In this document: one piece after another, positions 1 through 4,995 of the stretch
Position numbering within the stretch: position 1 is the first letter of the stretch
Layout: each line of letters begins with the position of its first letter
NCBI GenBank assembly: GCA_015491595.1
Contig: WFVP01000047.1
Span: 1-5,033 of the forward strand
Length of the DNA stretch: 5,033 bases
Direction: 5' to 3'
Source: Anaerolineales bacterium
Lineage (GTDB): Bacteria; Chloroflexota; Anaerolineae; Anaerolineales; DRMV01
Position numbers and translations under genes: made by a program
The notes under the pieces: generated by a model
What the model saw: only the letters and a program-made list of their open reading frames with translations
The model's database searches: none
What the model was told of the DNA's origin: nothing

Positions 1-1281
1 GTCAATGAGCACCACTACGTCCCGCACCTGCAAACCTACCTCCCGGAGACGGCCGAGGGCCTCTTGTTTGGAGGCGCCTGTGGTGAGTACATCATCCAGG
101 ATGACCGCCACTTCGCCGGGCTCGAACACGCCTTCCACCCGGGCCGCAGTGCCGTAGGCCTTCACGTCCTTGCGGGGGTACACCAGCGGCCAGCCAAAAG
201 TCAGGCTCACCGCCGTTCCGATGGGAAGGGCCGCGTAGGGCAGCGGCGCCAGGCGGTCAAACGTGAGGGATTGAAGCAGGAATCCGTAAGCCATGGCCAC
301 CCGGTGCAAGACCTCGGGAAACCCCACCAAACGGCGCAGGTCGAAGTAGATGGGGGCCTGTTGACCCGATTTCAAGGTGAAGGCACCGAAACGCACACAT
401 CCGGTGTCCACCAGGTCCCGGGCCAACTGGACCTTCACCTCTTCCAGGTGGGGCGGAGGCGGGGTTTTGCCTCCGCCCGCGGCTTCGGCCATCAAACGAC
501 GGGTGACCTCGGCCAAGGCGCGGGCTTGCTGGGCCGGGTCATCGGACCGGGCCAGGCTCCGAGAGACGGGGAAGAGGATACCCAACCCATCCGCGCGACG
601 CCCGGCCTGATACGCCGCTTCCAGCGAACCCCCTTGCGCGCCCACGCCCGGGGCCAGAATCCACCGTTCAGGGGCCATCTGGCGCACCCGGGCCAGGGCA
701 TGGGTTTGGGTCGCCCCCACCACGAATCCCACCTGTTGGGGCGACGTCCAGCGTCGTATATCCTGCGCCAGGGCCAGGTAATACGGCAGCCCCCCTGCCA
801 GGGGCACTTCCTGGACGTCCAACGCGCCCGGGTTCGACGTACGCACGAGCAGGAACATCCCACGGTCGACGTATTGCAGGAAGGGCTCCAGCGCGTCCCG
901 GCCCAAATGGGGGAAAAGGGTCACAGCATCCGCGTCCAGATGTTCGAAAAAGCCTCGGGCATAAGCCCGGGCCGTACTGGCGATGTCTCCACGTTTGACG
1001 TCCAGAATCACCGGACCCAGGGCCTTGAGCCGCGGCATCAGGCGCTCCAGAGCGGCCCAACCCGCGGCCCCCCAAACTTCGAAGAAGGCCGCGTTGACCT
1101 TGAAGGCGACAACATAAGGGGCTGTGGCCTCGGCGATGCGCAGGCAGAAGCGCTCTGCCCCCCGGGCCGAGGGCTCCGGGAGCATCTCGGGATGAGGGTC
1201 CAGGCCCGCCACGAGGAGGCTTCCACGCTCCCGAACCCGTTGTTCCAGGCGGGGAAAGAAAGAGGGTTCCATCATGCCCAT
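1..1281 (-). CDS. pyrFE: Bifunctional OMP decarboxylase / orotate phosphoribosyltransferase (PyrF-PyrE fusion), 3' end outside window
   Basis: Cytosolic enzyme for the last two steps of de novo pyrimidine synthesis: the C-terminal domain joins orotate to PRPP to give OMP, and the N-terminal domain decarboxylates OMP to UMP. The visible 427 codons are open from 1281 to the window edge. Residues about 8-267 are a type-2 PyrF domain: FKVNAAFF (60-67, Lys61), the catalytic DVKRGDI (94-100; Asp94, Lys96, Asp99) and the phosphate-binding APGVGAQGG (210-218). A linker GGGKTPPPP (269-277) follows. Then comes PyrE: DLVDTGCVRFGAFTLKSG (289-306), the catalytic loop YPRKDVKAYGT (368-378) and the PRPP motif VILDDVLTTGASK (393-405). 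Roughly the last 50 residues are missing. An in-frame TAG at 1305-1303 limits the start. ATG codons at 1281, 1275 and 1272 are all possible; GGAAG lies 10 nt before the first and a weak GAGAG lies 6 nt before the second. PyrF-PyrE order is known from cyanobacteria and kinetoplastids. It is probably transcribed separately from fabF. Confidence 0.95.
   Translation of the reverse strand, partial: MGMMEPSFFPRLEQRVRERGSLLVAGLDPHPEMLPEPSARGAERFCLRIAEATAPYVVAFKVNAAFFEVWGAAGWAALERLMPRLKALGPVILDVKRGDIASTARAYARGFFEHLDADAVTLFPHLGRDALEPFLQYVDRGMFLLVRTSNPGALDVQEVPLAGGLPYYLALAQDIRRWTSPQQVGFVVGATQTHALARVRQMAPERWILAPGVGAQGGSLEAAYQAGRRADGLGILFPVSRSLARSDDPAQQARALAEVTRRLMAEAAGGGKTPPPPHLEEVKVQLARDLVDTGCVRFGAFTLKSGQQAPIYFDLRRLVGFPEVLHRVAMAYGFLLQSLTFDRLAPLPYAALPIGTAVSLTFGWPLVYPRKDVKAYGTAARVEGVFEPGEVAVILDDVLTTGASKQEALGRLREVGLQVRDVVVLID
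451..478. repeat. 10-bp perfect inverted repeat inside pyrFE at the domain linker
   Basis: Arms GGGCGGAGGC (451-460) and GCCTCCGCCC (469-478) are exact reverse complements separated by 8 nt (GGGGTTTT). The element falls inside the PyrF-PyrE linker and encodes exactly GGGKTPPPP. No U-tract follows on either strand, so a terminator is unlikely. Its arms resemble the inner arms of the hairpin after fabF (GGGCAGCGGC). It could be an inserted palindromic repeat, or simply the result of Gly and Pro codons (GGN/CCN) facing each other. Confidence 0.6.
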
Positions 1282-1315
1282 CTCTCGCTCACTTCCGATG
1301 GTCTACCTGAGGGCC

Positions 1316-1321
1316 AGTATA
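1316..1321 (-). promoter_or_regulatory. Putative -10 box of pyrFE
   Basis: TATACT on the minus strand (5 of 6 matches to TATAAT) lies 34 nt upstream of the first pyrFE ATG, which would give a leader of roughly 28 nt. The expected -35 position (about 1339-1344, reading CCCCTG) has no TTGACA match and directly abuts the arm of the hairpin. With so short a leader there is no room for an attenuator or PyrR-type antiterminator. The assignment rests on one hexamer and its spacing. Confidence 0.45.
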
Positions 1322-1343
1322 ACGTAAGGCGGCGGACACAGGG

Positions 1344-1393
1344 GAGAAGATGATGTGGGCAGCGGCGGAAGCCGCTGCCCACATCATCTTCTC
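1344..1393 (-). terminator. Perfect 23-bp inverted repeat downstream of fabF, probable factor-assisted or U-less terminator
   Basis: The left arm (1344-1366) and right arm (1371-1393) are exact reverse complements over 23 bp with a 4-nt loop (GGAA on plus, TTCC on minus). It starts 34 nt after the fabF stop codon and lies between two minus-strand transcription units, which fits transcript termination or 3'-end protection. No T-run follows on either strand: the minus-strand sequence after the stem begins CCCCTGTG. It is therefore not a canonical Rho-independent terminator. Alternatives are a repeated extragenic palindrome or an RNA processing site. Confidence 0.65.
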
Positions 1394-1427
1394 AATGGAT
1401 TCGCCTCTGGTGACCCGTATTCCGACG

Positions 1428-2666
1428 TCAATCGTAGCGCTTGAAAATCAACACCGCGTTGTGGCCTCCGAAGCCGAAGGCGTTGTCCATGGCCACCCGC
1501 ACAGGCACTTCCCGGGCCTCGTTGGGGACGTAATCCAGGTCACATTCGGGGTCGGGGGTGGTGTAGTTGATGGTGGGCGGCACCACACCCTCCTGAATGG
1601 CAAGCACACAGAAGATGGCTTCCAGGGCACCCGTAGCCCCCATCATGTGACCCGTCATGGATTTGGTGGAGGACACGGGAATGCGGTAGGCGTGGTCCCC
1701 AAAGACTGCCTTGATGGCCTTGGTTTCCGCGACATCGTTGAGTTCGGTGCCCGTACCGTGGGCGTTGATGTAATCCACATCCTCGGGTCGGAGCCCGGCG
1801 GTCTCCAGGGCGCGACGCATGGCCAGGATGGCCCCCGCACCCTCTTCGTGGGGCGCGGTGATGTGATAGGCGTCCGAGGAAGAGGCGTAACCCACCATTT
1901 CCGCCAGGATGGGCGCGCCTCGCGCCCGGGCATGCTCCTCGCTCTCGAGAATCAGCACCGCCGCGCCTTCGGCAATGACGAACCCGTCCCGGTTCTGGTC
2001 GAAGGGCCGGGGCGCGTCCCGACGCTCCGGTCCTCCCCGGGCCATCGCGCCCACACGGTCGAAGGCCACCACGGCGATTTTGCAAATCACCGCCTCCGAA
2101 GCGCCGGCCACCACTACATCGGCCACGCCGGAACGAATCAGCTTCCAAGCCATCCCCAAGGCATCGTTCCCCGAGGCGCACGCGGAGGCCACCGAGAGGG
2201 CCGGGCCCTGGAACCCGTAGTGAATACTCACGACGCCCGAAGCACCGTTGGGCATGAGTTGAGGGATCACGAAGGCACCCACTTTTCGCAGTCCTTCGTT
2301 GTAAAGGAGCAGCGTGTTGTGCTCCAGCACATCAATGCCGCCGATGGCCGAAGAGATGATGACGCTGATGCGCGTAGGGTCTTCTTTGTCCGGCTCCAGT
2401 CCCGCGTGTTGCAGGGCCTCCTGCGCGGCCACCAAGGCGAACTGCTCAAAGCGGCTGTACCGTCGGGCCCATCGTGCGGGCATGTATCGGGTGGGGTCGA
2501 AGTCCTTGACCTCAGCGGCAATCTGGACATTCAGGTCGGAGGCATCGAACAGGGTGATGGGGCCCACCCCGGACTCCCCCCGCAGGGCCTTCTCCCAGGT
2601 CTCCTTCACCGTATGACCCAGCGGGTTAATGGTTCCCAAGCCGGTCACGACGACTCGTCGGCTCAT
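1428..2666 (-). CDS. fabF: 3-oxoacyl-[acyl-carrier-protein] synthase II (KAS II)
   Basis: Cytosolic condensing enzyme of type II fatty-acid synthesis. It extends an acyl chain held on the active-site cysteine using malonyl-ACP with release of CO2. The 412-residue protein has the usual FabF length and complete thiolase-fold motifs: N-terminal RRVVVTGLG (3-11), nucleophile in SVASACASGNDALG (Cys163), first histidine in NAHGTGTELND (His303), second in STKSMTGHMMGATGA (Lys335, His340), and the C-terminal gate NAFGFGGHN (395-403). The numbering of the Cys-His-His triad matches E. coli FabF. RPFDQNRDGFVIAEGA (220-235) and SSDAYHIT (263-270) are also typical. The ATG at 2666 has a good Shine-Dalgarno, AAGGAG, 9 nt upstream. 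It is the last gene of the three-gene operon, 6 nt after the ThrC-like gene. No acpP, fabG or fabD is adjacent in the window. Assignment to the FabF family is secure; fatty-acid rather than specialised chain synthesis is inferred. Confidence 0.96.
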   Translation of the reverse strand: MSRRVVVTGLGTINPLGHTVKETWEKALRGESGVGPITLFDASDLNVQIAAEVKDFDPTRYMPARWARRYSRFEQFALVAAQEALQHAGLEPDKEDPTRISVIISSAIGGIDVLEHNTLLLYNEGLRKVGAFVIPQLMPNGASGVVSIHYGFQGPALSVASACASGNDALGMAWKLIRSGVADVVVAGASEAVICKIAVVAFDRVGAMARGGPERRDAPRPFDQNRDGFVIAEGAAVLILESEEHARARGAPILAEMVGYASSSDAYHITAPHEEGAGAILAMRRALETAGLRPEDVDYINAHGTGTELNDVAETKAIKAVFGDHAYRIPVSSTKSMTGHMMGATGALEAIFCVLAIQEGVVPPTINYTTPDPECDLDYVPNEAREVPVRVAMDNAFGFGGHNAVLIFKRYD

Positions 2667-2672
2667 GGTTCG

Positions 2673-3785
2673 TCACTCCTTGGAAAAGATACGTAATCGA
2701 AACCTGCGTCCGATACGTTGCCAGAGGGAGGGTTTCCCTCCAGGGAGAATCAACACCACAGGTTCAGGCCATTCCCTTTGATGCATGGCCCACCCAGCCC
2801 AAACCAGCACCGATTCTGGCTGTAAATACAACCCCACACGCCGAAAAGCGTCGCGAGCCCGAGCCCAGGCTTCGTCATCCACCGCCAGAAAGCGGCCCTG
2901 ACTCCAGGCCACCAATTCCAGCAGGAGGTCACCCCACCAGGGGAACCGTCGCCCGGCCTCCACCGCAGGTCCGGGAGCCTCATCTCGGACCCAGAGATGG
3001 GCTTCGCGTCCTCCCTTCGCCCGAGCCCAAAGCCCCGCCCGGGCCAGGGGTTCCACGCCCACCAGACGTGGCATCGTGGCAATGAGACCTGCCTGGAGTA
3101 AGGCCAGGAACCCCCGACCGATGCCCAGCAGCAAGGCCCCCTGTCCCACCGGGGCCAACACCGTTCCGGGCGCCCCTCCCAGCTGGGCCACCAACTCGTA
3201 CGCGATGGTGGCGTAGGCGTCCACAGCCAGGGGATGATAGGGCACCAGAACCGCGGTTTCCTGCCGATGCAACGCGGTCATGGTCTCCCACCAGGTGCCG
3301 GGAAACCTTCGGACAGGGATACCGCGAGTCCGGACGGAAGGCATCCCGGCCACACCGTAAGCCCGCACCCGAAGACGCGCCCGGGCGGCATACCGTCGCC
3401 AGGAGCGCAGGGTATTGGGAGTGGCCAGGGTGACCACTTCCTCCACGCCCTGCTCTCGAGCCCAGGTGAAGAGCACCGAGGCCGCCCGGTCTTTCACAGA
3501 GCCCGTCGGGTTGAGGTCTTCTCGTTTGACAAAGACCTGTCGTCCCTGGGTCAGGTGCACAGGCTGCAAAGGGGTGCGACCCTCTCCCAGGGTGACCGGG
3601 GAGTCGGCCATCGGAAGGTGCATAGCCGGAACATAACGCCATAAACCGGGTGCGTCCGATCGTTCTGCTTCGGGATGGAACACAATGGGGGCTTCCCGAT
3701 CCAGAGGTCCCCCGCAAGCCGGACAGGTGGGATGCCCCCGCGTCCAGTCATATCGTCGGAGACAGTTCCGGCATCGCCACATCAT
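2673..3785 (-). CDS. Zinc-ribbon threonine-synthase-like PLP-dependent protein with altered active-site motifs
   Basis: A 370-residue fold-type II PLP protein related to threonine synthase; the substrate is unknown. The N-terminus is a rubredoxin-like zinc ribbon with Cys5-x2-Cys8 and Cys21-x2-Cys24, as in many archaeal-type ThrC proteins. LGEGRTPLQPV (66-76) and VFVKREDLNPTGSVKDRA (84-101) are classical, with Lys98 as the expected Schiff-base lysine. PVGQGALLLGIG (212-223) matches the glycine loop that holds the PLP phosphate. The loop that is normally (S/T)SGN is instead ATPN (121-124), followed by LRSWRRYAARARLRVRAYG, which is unusually Arg-rich. The following subdomain is short, and the C-terminal pyridine-nitrogen region reads LILPGGKPS (345-353). 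The frame is uninterrupted and ends in a plausible C-terminus, so I do not call it a pseudogene. The first ATG overlaps the upstream stop as ATGA and has no clear Shine-Dalgarno, pointing to translational coupling; a second ATG follows at once (3782). It could be a genuine ThrC, but the altered loop argues for another or lost activity. Confidence 0.85.
   Translation of the reverse strand: MMWRCRNCLRRYDWTRGHPTCPACGGPLDREAPIVFHPEAERSDAPGLWRYVPAMHLPMADSPVTLGEGRTPLQPVHLTQGRQVFVKREDLNPTGSVKDRAASVLFTWAREQGVEEVVTLATPNTLRSWRRYAARARLRVRAYGVAGMPSVRTRGIPVRRFPGTWWETMTALHRQETAVLVPYHPLAVDAYATIAYELVAQLGGAPGTVLAPVGQGALLLGIGRGFLALLQAGLIATMPRLVGVEPLARAGLWARAKGGREAHLWVRDEAPGPAVEAGRRFPWWGDLLLELVAWSQGRFLAVDDEAWARARDAFRRVGLYLQPESVLVWAGWAMHQREWPEPVVLILPGGKPSLWQRIGRRFRLRIFSKE
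2676..2681 (-). promoter_or_regulatory. Ribosome binding site of fabF
   Basis: AAGGAG on the minus strand ends 9 nt before the fabF ATG. It lies within the last sense codons of the upstream ThrC-like gene (its C-terminal Ser-Lys-Glu codons). Translation of the upstream gene therefore runs across the site and terminates next to the fabF start, which suggests coupled expression. Confidence 0.75.
3782..3785 (-). other. ATGA stop/start overlap coupling the dehydrogenase and ThrC-like genes
   Basis: The minus strand reads ATGATG here: the TGA of the dehydrogenase (3784-3782) sits inside the first ATG pair of the next gene. No strong Shine-Dalgarno precedes it, since the upstream bases read CTGCGGCGGTC. 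Re-initiation by ribosomes finishing the dehydrogenase is the likely way the ThrC-like protein is translated. Confidence 0.7.
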
Positions 3786-4777
3786 GACCGCCGCAGGTGG
3801 TCATAGACCTCGGGGTTGGCGCAATGTCGTAAAGGCTTCCCCTGGAGGCCCAACAGCAGGTTTTCGCAGGCCAACAGGGCCATGGCCTTGCGGGTCTCAC
3901 GGGTCGCGGAACCAATGTGGGGCGTAATCACGCAATTGGGCAGGCGATACAGGGGATGGTCCGGCGGCAACGGCTCGGGGTCCGTTACGTCCAGGGCCGC
4001 GCCCGCAATCCATCCCTCTTGCAGCGCCCGCACCAAGGCTCCGGTATCCACCACCCCTCCGCGAGCCATGTTCACCAGGTAAGCCGTGGGCTTCATGCGT
4101 CGCAAGGCTTCCTCATCGATCATGCGGCGGGTTTCGGGTGTGAGGGGCACGTGCAGGGAGACCACATCGCTTTCGGACAGCAGGGTCTCCAGGGGTACCC
4201 GCTGCGCGCCCAGTTCCCGTTCCGCCTCGGGCTTCGCTTTACGGCTGGTGTACAGCACCCGCATCCCAAATCCCCGGGCTCGCCGAGCCACCGCCTGCCC
4301 GATCTGGCCCAAACCCACGATGCCCAGGGTCTTTCCCTGCAAATCTACCCCCAACCATTGGGTGGGCGCCCACATACCCCAACGCCCTTCCCGGGCATCC
4401 CGGGCCGCGGGAAAGATGCCTCGGGTGATGGCCAGAATCAACGCCCAGGTGAGGTCGGCCACCGCGTCGGTCAACACGCCCGGAGTATGGCCCACGGGAA
4501 TCCCCCGTCGGGTACAGGCTTCCAGGTCGATGTTGTCCACGCCCACGGCAAAGTTGCTCACCACCCGCAAACGAGGCATCTGGCTCAGCAGGGCGTCATC
4601 CACCCGGTCCGTGAGCCAGGTGTACAAACCTTCTACTTCGGGGAAGTAAGGCGCCAGGGAAGGGTCCACGCCCGGCCGCCCGGCGGGACCGACGACCACC
4701 CGGGTCTGTTCCAGGAGAGGAGCAATCCAGTCTTCGGGCATAGGATGGGTCACCAACACCAGAGGTTTGGAGTGCAT
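3782..4777 (-). CDS. D-2-hydroxyacid dehydrogenase, glyoxylate/hydroxypyruvate reductase type (GyaR/GhrB family)
   Basis: A cytosolic NAD(P)H-dependent reductase of 2-keto acids, most likely glyoxylate or hydroxypyruvate. The 331-residue protein has the normal family length and both domains. Visible motifs are NFAVGVDNIDLEACTRRGI (75-93), the nucleotide-binding GLGQIG (155-160), and the catalytic triad Arg239 (in NMARGGVVD), Glu268 (in DVTDPEPLPPDHPL) and His287 (in ITPHIGSATRETR). TPGVLTDAVADLTWALILA (98-116) is characteristic of the GyaR branch. The residues after the second beta strand are TSRK (177-180), a basic pair that usually favours NADPH. The start at 4777 is chosen because GGGAGGTG lies 5 nt upstream and TATAAT 38 nt upstream; the frame stays open to 4933, but that extension would cross the promoter. 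First gene of the operon. No C-terminal ACT domain is present, so it is not a full-length type I or II SerA. The exact substrate is not determined by sequence. Confidence 0.9.
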   Translation of the reverse strand: MHSKPLVLVTHPMPEDWIAPLLEQTRVVVGPAGRPGVDPSLAPYFPEVEGLYTWLTDRVDDALLSQMPRLRVVSNFAVGVDNIDLEACTRRGIPVGHTPGVLTDAVADLTWALILAITRGIFPAARDAREGRWGMWAPTQWLGVDLQGKTLGIVGLGQIGQAVARRARGFGMRVLYTSRKAKPEAERELGAQRVPLETLLSESDVVSLHVPLTPETRRMIDEEALRRMKPTAYLVNMARGGVVDTGALVRALQEGWIAGAALDVTDPEPLPPDHPLYRLPNCVITPHIGSATRETRKAMALLACENLLLGLQGKPLRHCANPEVYDHLRRS

Positions 4778-4782
4778 GAAGA

Positions 4783-4790
4783 CACCTCCC
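4783..4790 (-). promoter_or_regulatory. Strong ribosome binding site of the dehydrogenase gene
   Basis: GGGAGGTG on the minus strand is a near-complete match to the anti-Shine-Dalgarno sequence and ends 5 nt before the ATG at 4777. It decides the start against the in-frame ATG at 4933. Confidence 0.85.
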
Positions 4791-4814
4791 GACGAAAGGG
4801 GCCTGTCGCGGCCC

Positions 4815-4820
4815 ATTATA
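4815..4820 (-). promoter_or_regulatory. Consensus -10 box of the three-gene operon
   Basis: TATAAT on the minus strand, all six bases matching the housekeeping sigma -10 element, lies 38 nt upstream of the dehydrogenase ATG. This predicts a start of transcription near 4808 and a leader of about 30 nt. The -35 region (about 4838-4843) reads GCCTGG and is weak, so an activator or a tightly regulated promoter is possible. A 5-bp inverted repeat, GGGCC/GGCCC (4799-4803 and 4810-4814), surrounds the predicted start site. Confidence 0.65.
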
Positions 4821-4826
4821 CTGGGA

Positions 4827-4840
4827 TGGCACGCGTTCCA
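4827..4840. promoter_or_regulatory. Operator-like 14-bp imperfect palindrome between -10 and -35
   Basis: TGGCACGCGTTCCA is a dyad with one mismatched pair (TGG-M-ACGCGT-K-CCA) centred on a CG step. It covers the spacer and the start of the expected -35 region of the operon promoter. Position and CpG-centred symmetry resemble LacI/GalR-family operators. No regulator gene is visible in the window, so the role is inferred. Confidence 0.4.
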
Positions 4841-4854
4841 GGCTTGCCCTTTTA

Positions 4855-4866
4855 TGGATGCATCCA
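4855..4866. promoter_or_regulatory. Perfect 12-bp palindrome in the divergent intergenic region
   Basis: TGGATGCATCCA reads the same on both strands. Its centre lies 27 bp from the centre of the 14-bp dyad at 4827-4840, on the upstream side of the operon promoter and before the plus-strand promoter. Both elements begin TGG and end CCA. A regulatory binding site is plausible but unproven; a 12-bp palindrome can also occur by chance. Confidence 0.35.
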
Positions 4867-4937
4867 CCGACGGAAGCGTTCCTGGCAGGCCTTTCGAGGC
4901 TGAGCCCTGGACCCCAGACAAAGCCTTGAACAACCCC

Positions 4938-4946
4938 TGGTAAAAT
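4938..4946 (+). promoter_or_regulatory. Extended -10 promoter for the plus-strand gene
   Basis: TGGTAAAAT combines a TGn extension with TAAAAT (5 of 6 matches), 49 nt upstream of the ATG at 4996, predicting a leader of about 43 nt. TTGAAC at 4926-4931 resembles a -35 hexamer but is only 9 nt away, too close to pair with this -10. Extended -10 promoters do not require a -35 box. Confidence 0.45.
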
Positions 4947-4983
4947 CATTCAACCCGATGCCCAATCCCCCGCCCTGGTGAAC

Positions 4984-4988
4984 GGAGG
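4984..4988 (+). promoter_or_regulatory. Ribosome binding site of the plus-strand gene
   Basis: GGAGG ends 7 nt before the ATG at 4996. It favours that ATG over the in-frame GTG at 4978, which lies upstream of the site and has no Shine-Dalgarno of its own. Confidence 0.6.
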
Positions 4989-4995
4989 CAGGTCC

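Noticed and set aside
64..1353. 429-codon open frame on the plus strand
   Set aside because: It lies antisense to pyrFE, whose minus-strand frame carries complete PyrF and PyrE motifs. The plus product is a low-information Gly/His/Arg-rich sequence with no recognisable domain, as expected from third-position GC bias.
1350..2696. 448-codon open frame on the plus strand opposite fabF
   Set aside because: Fully antisense to fabF, with no motif or domain, and it begins inside the hairpin arm. It is a composition artefact.
2727..2741. 6-bp inverted repeat GGAGGG-TTT-CCCTCC
   Set aside because: It is short, has a 3-nt loop and lies within the coding sequence for LPGGKPS of the ThrC-like gene, so it is most likely a coincidence of Gly and Pro codons.
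3354..3440. Possible frameshift explaining the odd ATPN loop of the ThrC-like gene
   Set aside because: The motifs on both sides (Lys98 region and PVGQGALLLG) are in the same frame, and the helix following the loop keeps family-like spacing, so a simple indel does not explain it. A compensated pair of errors cannot be excluded.
4889..4900. GCCT-TTCG-AGGC small UUCG-loop hairpin
   Set aside because: The stem is only 4 bp with a T-A closing pair, and it lies upstream of the predicted plus-strand start, so it is unlikely to be functional RNA.
3917..4903. 328-codon open frame on the plus strand opposite the dehydrogenase
   Set aside because: Antisense to a gene with an intact catalytic triad and Rossmann motif; the translated product has no family features.
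4778..4933. N-terminal extension of the dehydrogenase to the in-frame ATG at 4933
   Set aside because: It would add 52 residues with no family counterpart and would place the consensus TATAAT and the GGGAGGTG ribosome site inside the coding region.
4926..4946. TTGAAC and TAAAAT as a -35/-10 pair
   Set aside because: The spacer is only 9 nt instead of 16-18, so the two cannot serve one sigma factor together; the extended -10 reading is preferred.
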